From NCBI RefSeq assembly GCF_000696575.1, contig NZ_JMSQ01000001.1:124001-188000 (forward strand): DNA of 64,000 nt, in the 5' to 3' direction. Source of the DNA: Siccibacter colletis. Its GTDB lineage: Bacteria; Pseudomonadota; Gammaproteobacteria; Enterobacterales; Enterobacteriaceae. Within the stretch, counting starts at the first letter, position 1; every line of letters starts with the position of its first letter. The position numbers and the translations under genes were made by a program. Below, piece after piece: positions 57,031 through 64,000 of this stretch. The notes under the pieces were generated by a model. That model worked only from the letters and a program-made list of their open reading frames with translations. It searched no databases and was not told where the DNA came from.

Positions 57031-59846
57031 CAGGCAAACTTACGTTTTTCGCCGTCACCGGCGACGTTGCTGACACAGCGACCGCAGATTTCTGCGTGTT
57101 CCGCCACCTGACCGATATCGGTGGTGTAGTGCCAGCAGCGCGGGCACTTCTCACCTTCGGCTTTGTACAACGCGACCTTCAGCCCTTTGAGCAATTCGCT
57201 CTGCTGCGCGTCATCCGTTGCCGCTGAATAATCGTCAACCTGCGCCTGCGAGGTCAACAGGACAAATCGTAATTCGTCCCCCAGCGCCGTCAGCTTCGCA
57301 GCGAGTTCCGGTTCGGCAAACAGCGTCACCGCCGCTTCCAGCGAGCCGCCCACGCGCTTGTCGGCGCGCGCCTGCTCGATAACCTTGTTCACTTCACCAC
57401 GCACTTTCAGCAGTGTTTCCCAGTAAGCGTCGTTCATCGCTTCAGTTTCCGCCAGCCCGAACAGGCCGGTGTACCATTCGCCGGTGAAGACGTACTGCTC
57501 GCGTTTGCCCGGCAGGTAGCCCCAGATCTCGTCCGCGGTAAAGGACATGATCGGTGCCATCCAGCGCACCAGCGCTTCGCTGATGTGCCACAGCGCGGTC
57601 TGGCAGCTGCGACGCGCCACGCTGTCCGCTTTTGCGGTGTACTGGCGGTCTTTGATGATGTCGAGGTAGAACGAGCCCATCTCTACAGAGCAGAAACGCA
57701 TCAGGCGCTGTACCACTTCGTGGAAGTCGTACGAGTCGTAGGCCTTGATGATGTCTTCCTGCGCGGCTTTAGCGCAGCCTACCGCCCAGCGATCCAGCAC
57801 CACCATCTCTTCCGGTTTCACCATATCGGTTTCCGGATTGAAGCCGTTGAGGTTCGCCAGCAGGAAACGCGCAGTGTTACGGATGCGACGATAGCTGTCG
57901 GCAGCGCGTTTCAGGATCTCATCGGACACCGCCATCTCGCCGGTGTAGTCAGTAGACGCCACCCACAGACGCAGAATATCCGCGCCCAGTTTGTTCATCA
58001 CATCCTGCGGCGACACGGTGTTGCCGATGGATTTCGACATTTTGCGGCCCTGACCGTCCACGGTGAAGCCGTGGGTCAGTACCTGGCGGTACGGCGCTTT
58101 GCCTTTCATGGCGGTGGAGATCATCAGGGAGGACATGAACCAGCCGCGATGCTGATCGGAGCCTTCCAGATACATATCCGCCGCGTGACCGGCAAACTCA
58201 GGACGCACGTCAACGACAGAAGAGTGCGTCGAGCCGGAGTCGAACCAGACATCAAGGGTATCCGGGACTTTGACATAGTGGTCAGCGTCGTCGCCCATGA
58301 TGTCGCGCGGGTCGAGATCCCACCACGCCTGAATGCCGTCAACTTCCACACGCTTCGCCACTTCTTCCATCAGTTCCTGGGTGCGCGGGTGCAGCTCTTC
58401 GGTGTCTTTGTGCACGAACAGGGACATCGGGACGCCCCAGGTGCGCTGACGGGAGATACACCAGTCAGGGCGGTTCGCCACCATAGATTCGATACGCGCC
58501 TGGCCCCAGTCCGGGATCCACTGCACACCTTTGATCTCCTGCAGCGACTGCGCACGCAGGCCTTTCTGGTCCATGCTGACGAACCACTGCGGCGTGGCGC
58601 GGAAGATGATCGGTGTTTTGTGACGCCAGCAGCACGGGTAGCTGTGTACCAGCTTCGCCACGTTCAGCAGCGCGCCTTTTTCACGCAGCAGCTCAACGAT
58701 TTGATCGTTGGCTTTAAAGACGTTAACACCGTCCAGCGTCGGGTAGGTTCCCGGCAGATAGGTGCCGTCCGGGCCGACCGGGTTGGCGATCTCCAGACCG
58801 TACTTCTGGCTGATGGTGTAGTCGTCCGGGCCGTGGCCACCGGCGGTATGCACCGCACCGGTACCGGCATCCAGCGTGACGTGATCGCCGAGGATCGCCG
58901 GCACATCGAAGCCCATGAACGGATGCTGGAAGCGCATCAGCTCCAGCTCCGCGCCTTTTACGGTGCCGAGCACGCTGTAGTCGGAAACGTCCACGCGCTT
59001 CATCACGCTCTCAACCAGATCGCTGGCGAGGATCAGCGCCTGGCCTTCAATCTGCACCAGCGCGTAGGTAAACTCCGGCGAGAGTGAAATGGCGCGGTTC
59101 GCCGGCAGGGTCCACGGCGTGGTGGTCCAGATAACCAGTGAGAGCGGGCCGGTAACGTTCTCTGCGCCAAATTTGGCTTTAACCGCGTCGGCGTCAACGG
59201 CGTTAAAGGCTACGTCGATGGACGGCGAGGTTTTGTCGTAGTACTCAACTTCTGCTTCCGCCAGCGCGGAACGGCAGTCAACGCACCAGTGCACCGGCTT
59301 GGCACCTTTATGCAGATGGCCATTGCCGATGATTTTACCCAGCGCGCGGATAATGTTGGCTTCGGTGTTGAAATCCATGGTCAGGTAGGGACGTGACCAG
59401 TCGCCCAGCACGCCAAGACGGATAAAGTCTTCGCGCTGGCCGTCAACCTGCTCGGCGGCGTATTTGCGGCATGCAGCGCGGAACTCGGCGGCGGACACCT
59501 TCTCGCCCGGCTTACCGATAAGCTGCTCAACTTTCAGCTCGATCGGCAGACCGTGACAGTCCCAGCCCGGCACGTACGGGGAGTCATACCCGGCAAGCCC
59601 TTTGGACTTAACGATAATGTCTTTGAGAATTTTGTTAACCGAGTGACCAATATGAATGCTGCCGTTCGCATATGGAGGGCCATCATGCAGAATAAAGGTC
59701 TTTTTGCCCTTCTTCGCATTACGGATGATGCCGTACAGGTCGTCATCGTTCCAGCGCGCCAGCATACCCGGTTCGCGTTTGGCGAGATCGCCACGCATCG
59801 GGAACCCTGTTTCCGGCAAGTTCAGGGTAGATTTATAGTCACTCAT
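57030..59846 (-). CDS. ileS: Isoleucyl-tRNA synthetase IleS
   Basis: IleS charges tRNA-Ile and edits mis-activated valine. It is 938 residues, as in E. coli. The class I motifs are [11 protein letters not shown] (~residue 58) and KMSKS (~603), with the CP1 editing domain between. A C-terminal zinc site has CPRCWHY and CGRCVSNV. This is the bacterial type sensitive to mupirocin. It follows ribF by 51 bases. Confidence 0.97.
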   Translation of the reverse strand: MSDYKSTLNLPETGFPMRGDLAKREPGMLARWNDDDLYGIIRNAKKGKKTFILHDGPPYANGSIHIGHSVNKILKDIIVKSKGLAGYDSPYVPGWDCHGLPIELKVEQLIGKPGEKVSAAEFRAACRKYAAEQVDGQREDFIRLGVLGDWSRPYLTMDFNTEANIIRALGKIIGNGHLHKGAKPVHWCVDCRSALAEAEVEYYDKTSPSIDVAFNAVDADAVKAKFGAENVTGPLSLVIWTTTPWTLPANRAISLSPEFTYALVQIEGQALILASDLVESVMKRVDVSDYSVLGTVKGAELELMRFQHPFMGFDVPAILGDHVTLDAGTGAVHTAGGHGPDDYTISQKYGLEIANPVGPDGTYLPGTYPTLDGVNVFKANDQIVELLREKGALLNVAKLVHSYPCCWRHKTPIIFRATPQWFVSMDQKGLRAQSLQEIKGVQWIPDWGQARIESMVANRPDWCISRQRTWGVPMSLFVHKDTEELHPRTQELMEEVAKRVEVDGIQAWWDLDPRDIMGDDADHYVKVPDTLDVWFDSGSTHSSVVDVRPEFAGHAADMYLEGSDQHRGWFMSSLMISTAMKGKAPYRQVLTHGFTVDGQGRKMSKSIGNTVSPQDVMNKLGADILRLWVASTDYTGEMAVSDEILKRAADSYRRIRNTARFLLANLNGFNPETDMVKPEEMVVLDRWAVGCAKAAQEDIIKAYDSYDFHEVVQRLMRFCSVEMGSFYLDIIKDRQYTAKADSVARRSCQTALWHISEALVRWMAPIMSFTADEIWGYLPGKREQYVFTGEWYTGLFGLAETEAMNDAYWETLLKVRGEVNKVIEQARADKRVGGSLEAAVTLFAEPELAAKLTALGDELRFVLLTSQAQVDDYSAATDDAQQSELLKGLKVALYKAEGEKCPRCWHYTTDIGQVAEHAEICGRCVSNVAGDGEKRKFA

Positions 59847-59897
59847 CAGGTTATCAGTTCCGTATTTCGGTTTTAATGTGTCAGGCTTACGCCGGGT

Positions 59898-60824
59898 TCA
59901 TAGCCCAAAAAAATCGCGGGCCGTTACCACATCTTTCGCGATTTGCGCTTTCAGTTCATCCAGCGAGGCAAAGCGCTGCTCGTTGCGTATTTTTTTACGC
60001 AGTATCACATCTATATGGCGACCGTACAGGTCCATTGCAACGTCCAGCAGGTGAACTTCCAGCTGCTGGCGCAGGCCGGCTACCGTCGGGCGGGTGCCGA
60101 TATTGGCGACGCCGGGCAGTGGCGCGTCGGTAATACCGGTCACTTCCACCGCGTAAACCCCTTTTACCGGGGAGACCAGACGACGCAGCGGCAGATTGGC
60201 GGTCGGAAAGCCGATGGTGCGGCCCAGCGCATCGCCGTGCACCACGCGCCCGGAAATGGCGAACGGATGGCCCAGCAGGCGCTCGGCCTGCTGCAGATTA
60301 TCGTCGGCCAGCGCCTGACGCACCGCCGTGCTGCTGATGCGCACGCCGTCGTCACAGTAGGTTTGCGTGCTGGTCACGTCGAAGCCGTACTCTTCACCGG
60401 CTTTCTGTAATAACAAGAAATCGCCCTGGCGACCAGCGCCGAAGCGGAAGTCGTCGCCCACCGCCAGCAGCCGGACGCCGAGACGCTCGACCAGCAGGTC
60501 GCTGACGAAGCTCTGCGCGGTAAACGCCGCGAAGCGACGGTCAAAGCGCACGCACAGCACGTAATCGACGCCGCACTCCGCCAGATAGCGCAGCTTATCG
60601 CGCAGACGGGTAAGACGCGCCGGGGCTTTATCGGCGGCAAACAGTTCAAGCGGCTGCGGCTCGAAGATCATCACCATAACGGGAAGGTTACGCGCGCGCC
60701 CTTCTTCACGGAGCCCACGCAGCAATGACTGATGCCCGCGATGTACGCCATCAAAGTTACCAATAGTCAGCACGCACCCGTGGTGGGCCGCACTCAAATT
60801 ATGTATGCCGCGTATCAGCTTCAT
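59898..60824 (-). CDS. ribF: Bifunctional riboflavin kinase / FAD synthetase RibF
   Basis: RibF phosphorylates riboflavin to FMN and adenylates FMN to FAD. The ATG at 60824 gives MKLIRGIHNLSAAHHG and 308 residues, against 313 in E. coli; the missing residues are at the C-terminus after EFFGL. The adenylyltransferase motif GNFDGVHRGH is near residue 24, and the kinase motif GRTIGFPTAN near 200. Confidence 0.94.
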   Translation of the reverse strand: MKLIRGIHNLSAAHHGCVLTIGNFDGVHRGHQSLLRGLREEGRARNLPVMVMIFEPQPLELFAADKAPARLTRLRDKLRYLAECGVDYVLCVRFDRRFAAFTAQSFVSDLLVERLGVRLLAVGDDFRFGAGRQGDFLLLQKAGEEYGFDVTSTQTYCDDGVRISSTAVRQALADDNLQQAERLLGHPFAISGRVVHGDALGRTIGFPTANLPLRRLVSPVKGVYAVEVTGITDAPLPGVANIGTRPTVAGLRQQLEVHLLDVAMDLYGRHIDVILRKKIRNEQRFASLDELKAQIAKDVVTARDFFGL

Positions 60825-61147
60825 GACTGGCTCAAAACAGTGAAAATCGTCGGATTGCACATTTCTGCATCGTGTGGAATACAGGAGCGCGGCGCGCCGG
60901 GTTCCTGCAGCCATAAGATGACGAGTATACCTTGTACAGCGGTTAAGGTTAACCCGCGATTAGCCTTTGCAAACAGAAAGCGCAACGGATTTTTTCAATG
61001 CTGTCACTCCTTTGCGACAGGGCGGTGGGAAGCGCGGTAATTTTGTGCCGGAAAGACTGTATTCATGCAGTGCAAGCTGTTAGAATCCTGCGCCATCACT
61101 ACGTAACGAGCGTCGACACAGTAACGGCGCTTATTTGCACAAATCCA
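60825..61147. other. ribF-rpsT divergent intergenic region
   Basis: About 320 bases holding the divergent promoters. TAGAAT (61081-61086) could be the -10 of the distal rpsT promoter P1 known in E. coli, though its -35 is weak. The small E. coli gene yaaY, which lies near here in K-12, was not recognisable. Confidence 0.45.
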
Positions 61148-61487
<340 letters not shown>

Positions 61488-61510
61488 TCGCCGGCTCGTT
61501 GAGCTTTGTG

Positions 61511-61539
61511 AAAAAAACCCGCGTAATGCGGGTTTTTTT
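61511..61539. terminator. Bidirectional terminator between rpsT and nhaR
   Basis: Stem AAACCCGC / GCGGGTTT with loop GTAAT, flanked by seven A and seven T. It serves both converging genes. Confidence 0.9.
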
Positions 61540-61546
61540 ATGCCTG

Positions 61547-62440
61547 CTACTCGGTGGTAAAGAGCGCTGAATAGTCGCGATTACAGATACGCTGCACCGC
61601 CGGGTGCTGAATCATCCTTTCGGCAAAGATGGCGTGATACTCCTCCATCACATTATCTATCCGTCCGATCTCCACGATATTCTTATCGCTGTAAAAATCC
61701 TGTCCGTAGAGCGTGGGTGCCACGAATATCGCGTTGTGCGCGGCCCCAAACGCTTTCATCAGCGCCGCGTCATCGAACTCGCCGAGGATCTCGACATCCA
61801 GCCCCTGACTCTGAAACCAGTTTTGCAGCTTGCGGCCCAGCATAGAACGCCGCCCCGGCACCAGCAGACGGCGCTCCGTCAGACAGGCGGGGAACGGTTT
61901 TTCCGGCAGCGGCTGCTGGCACCAGAAGCTGACGCCGCACTCGCCAATTTTCACCGAGAACAGCCCTTCCTGCTGGGTCGAATCAATCGGGCAGTCAGAG
62001 ATAATCATGTCGAGCTTATGCTGGCTCAGCTGCTCAAGCAGCATCTCGTGCGTGGACTCAAAGCAGCGCAGGTGAATTTGCTCATCTTCCACTACCGCGG
62101 CATCCAGCACGCCGCTCACCAGGCGTTTTGAGAGCGCATCGGCGACACCAACGTCAAACAGCAGATGCGACTCCTTGCGGTAGTTCACGATGTCCAGCAT
62201 CTCCTGGCTTAGCGTAAACATCCGGTCAGCGTAGCGATAGACCAGCTGCCCGAGCTCGCTTGGTTCAAGCCCCCTTCCCTTGCGCTTGAACAGTTTCCCT
62301 TCCAGCCGCTCTTCCAGGGCTTTGATCTGCCCGGTAATGGTCTGCGGCGTCAGGTAGAGCGCGTCAGCTGCGCCTACCACGGAGCCTTCTCTGCAAACAT
62401 GCCAGAAGTAATACAAGTGATTGTAATTAATATGAGGCAT
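61547..62440 (-). CDS. nhaR: LysR-family Na+-responsive activator NhaR
   Basis: NhaR activates nhaA in response to Na+ and also affects pga (biofilm) genes in E. coli. The ATG at 62440 gives [15 protein letters not shown] and 297 residues against 301. The helix-turn-helix lies at about residues 18-37 ([20 protein letters not shown]), with a LysR substrate domain after ~90. It follows nhaA by 53 bases on the same strand. Confidence 0.95.
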   Translation of the reverse strand: MPHINYNHLYYFWHVCREGSVVGAADALYLTPQTITGQIKALEERLEGKLFKRKGRGLEPSELGQLVYRYADRMFTLSQEMLDIVNYRKESHLLFDVGVADALSKRLVSGVLDAAVVEDEQIHLRCFESTHEMLLEQLSQHKLDMIISDCPIDSTQQEGLFSVKIGECGVSFWCQQPLPEKPFPACLTERRLLVPGRRSMLGRKLQNWFQSQGLDVEILGEFDDAALMKAFGAAHNAIFVAPTLYGQDFYSDKNIVEIGRIDNVMEEYHAIFAERMIQHPAVQRICNRDYSALFTTE

Positions 62441-62493
62441 AGCGGTTTCTCCCTGAACTATGCCGCTCACCCCATGTGAGCGGCGTGATGGCG

Positions 62494-63669
62494 TTATGCC
62501 TGTTGCGCCGGACGTGAGTAGCGCGCACGCAGCAGAGCGTAACCCGTAACGGCAGCGAGTATCGACCCGCTCAGAATGCCGAGCTTGGCCCAGGCAATAA
62601 GCCCGGCATCCACATCGCCAAACGCCAGCGAAGCGATAAAGATCGACATCGTGAAGCCGATACCGCACAGCACCCCGATGGCCATAATCTCTTTGAGCGA
62701 GGTTCCCGCCGGCAGCGAGGCCAGACGCAGGCGCACCGCCAGCGCGCAGAACAGCGTGATGCCGATGGGTTTCCCAAGGACCAGTCCGGCGATGATGCCC
62801 AGCGGCAGCACCGAGCCCAGTCCGTTCAGGGTCACGCCATCCAGCGATACCCCGGCGTTAGCGAACGCGAACAGCGGCAGGATCAGCCAGGAAACCCACG
62901 GGTGCAGCACGTGCTCCAGCGAGCGGGCCGGCGACTTTCCAGCCTGCTCTTTCAGCGGAATAAAGAAGCCGATAATCACCCCGGCAAGGGTAGCGTGTAC
63001 GCCAGATTTCAGCACCGCCGTCCAGAGCACCACGCCCACCAGAATATAGATCCCCGTACGGCGCACGTTGAGTAAATTGAGCAGCGCCAGCACCGCAATC
63101 GCCGCGGCGGCAATCCCCAGCGATACCATCGACAGCTCATGGGTGTAGAACAGCGCGATAATAATGATGGCACCCAGATCGTCGATGATAGCCAGCGCCA
63201 TCAGGAACACCTTCAGCGCTGGCGGCACGCGGCTGCCTAACAGCGCCAGCACGCCAAGCGCAAAGGCGATATCGGTAGCGGCCGGAATGGCCCATCCCTG
63301 ACGGGTAACCGGATCCTGATAATTAAACACCAGATAGAACAGCGCTGGCACCAGCATTCCGCCGAGAGCGGCAATGACCGGAAAAGCAGCCTGCTGCCGC
63401 GTTGCCAGCGACCCCTGCACCATCTCGCGCTTCACCTCAAGGCCGATCAGCAGGAAGAACACCGCCATCAGCGCATCGTTGATCCACAACAGCATGTTTT
63501 TATTGATATCGAGCGCGCCAATGCGCACTTCAACCGGCGTGGCGAGAAAACCCTGATAACCTCCCGCCGTGGCGTCCAGGTTCGCCAGCAGCATAGCCAG
63601 CGCGGCTGCAAAAATCAGCACCACGCCGCCCGCCGCGTCGCTGCTGAAAAAGCGTTGCAAATGTTTCAT
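62494..63669 (-). CDS. nhaA: Na+/H+ antiporter NhaA
   Basis: NhaA exchanges two H+ for one Na+ across the inner membrane, for pH and sodium control. The ATG at 63669 gives [15 protein letters not shown] and 391 residues against 388. Another ATG is directly upstream. Twelve membrane segments; the ion-binding aspartates Asp163-Asp164 are in AIIDDLGAI. Upstream of nhaA in E. coli lies hokC/sokC; here a chitin-binding gene is found instead. Confidence 0.95.
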   Translation of the reverse strand: MKHLQRFFSSDAAGGVVLIFAAALAMLLANLDATAGGYQGFLATPVEVRIGALDINKNMLLWINDALMAVFFLLIGLEVKREMVQGSLATRQQAAFPVIAALGGMLVPALFYLVFNYQDPVTRQGWAIPAATDIAFALGVLALLGSRVPPALKVFLMALAIIDDLGAIIIIALFYTHELSMVSLGIAAAAIAVLALLNLLNVRRTGIYILVGVVLWTAVLKSGVHATLAGVIIGFFIPLKEQAGKSPARSLEHVLHPWVSWLILPLFAFANAGVSLDGVTLNGLGSVLPLGIIAGLVLGKPIGITLFCALAVRLRLASLPAGTSLKEIMAIGVLCGIGFTMSIFIASLAFGDVDAGLIAWAKLGILSGSILAAVTGYALLRARYSRPAQQA

Positions 63670-63791
63670 CATGATTACTCTCAGGAAATTAGCACAACCG
63701 CCATGATAAGCCAGGCTATTACTCGTCAAAAGCAGTTTATCTTTGCCAATTAACTCGGTAATTACGAAATATAATCTAAGGCTAAACCAAT

Positions 63792-63821
63792 AAAAAAGCC
63801 CCGACCGGAGCGCGTCAGGGC
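63792..63821 (-). terminator. Terminator of the chitin-binding protein gene
   Basis: Minus-strand stem GCCCTGAC / GTCGGGGC with an 8-base loop, followed by TTTTTTA, 51 bases past the stop of the upstream gene. Confidence 0.8.
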
Positions 63822-63871
63822 AAGGTATCCGCAGAGAAACGTGGATGATGCGGATAAAAGGTGAGGGAAAA

Positions 63872-64000
63872 TCAGTAGGTACCGATATCGGTCCAGACTT
63901 TGTACTGCCCGCTGTTCAGATCCGGTTGTTCACCCTGGGAATACCAGTTCACCTGATAGTTATGGCCTTTCCAGCTCACTTTCTCGAAAGTGCCCCACTT
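63872..64000 (-). CDS. C-terminus of a chitin-binding (CBM5/12) protein, probably a chitinase or lytic monooxygenase
   Basis: The last 42 residues of a gene entering from the right edge, reading [20 protein letters not shown] and then [20 protein letters not shown]. The pattern [19 protein letters not shown], with later tryptophan KVW, is that of a CBM5/12 carbohydrate-binding module, which sits at the end of many secreted chitinases and chitin-active monooxygenases. The catalytic part is outside the window, so the enzyme type is open. Not found beside nhaA in E. coli K-12. Confidence 0.75.
   Translation of the reverse strand, partial: KWGTFEKVSWKGHNYQVNWYSQGEQPDLNSGQYKVWTDIGTY

Overview
The window is a chromosomal segment of a Gram-negative enteric bacterium (Enterobacteriaceae). 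Nearly every protein is a close full-length match, from memory, to an Escherichia coli K-12 protein, and gene order follows the E. coli stretch from nhaA to murF, read here in the opposite direction. The departures from E. coli point to an Enterobacter / Leclercia / Lelliottia-type genome: no carnitine (cai/fix) genes beside carB, a YgdI/YgdR-type lipoprotein in their place, a YdcF-like gene between araD and polB, a Hok toxin between leuD and setA, and a chitin-binding protein next to nhaA. The genus is an inference. No insertion sequence, prophage, integrase, tRNA, rRNA or CRISPR array was seen.

Layout. 1-6031: promoter-proximal half of the dcw cell-wall/division cluster on the minus strand (mraZ, rsmH, ftsL, ftsI, murE, start of murF), with its promoter and MraZ operator repeats. 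6482-11263: cra, ilvIH and leuO on the minus strand. 11814-16735: leuLABCD with its attenuator. 16797-18692: a Hok-family type I toxin locus, setA, and the glucose-phosphate stress RNA SgrS carrying sgrT. 18750-23859: sgrR, then the TPP riboswitch and thiBPQ. 23853-29999: yabI, then araC facing araBAD with the O2, O1, CRP and I1-I2 sites. 30073-36868: YdcF-like membrane protein, polB with a LexA box, rapA, rluA.

36900-44664: djlA facing the lptD-surA-pdxA-rsmA-apaG-apaH operon. 44693-48093: folA, kefC, kefF and the small lipoprotein. 48193-53044: carAB with two ARG boxes. 53097-60824: dapB, and the ribF-ileS-lspA-fkpB-ispH-rihC run. 61148-63669: rpsT, nhaR, nhaA. The right edge cuts a gene whose C-terminus is a chitin-binding module.

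Most of the window is conserved backbone. The parts most worth a second look are small: the Hok toxin with a candidate Sok RNA (16797-17082), an sgrT reading frame that ends inside the target-pairing segment of SgrS (18471-18489), the YdcF-like insertion whose 3' end carries the polB LexA box (30073-30699), and the lipoprotein standing where the cai/fix block lies in E. coli. I found no undescribed multi-gene system.
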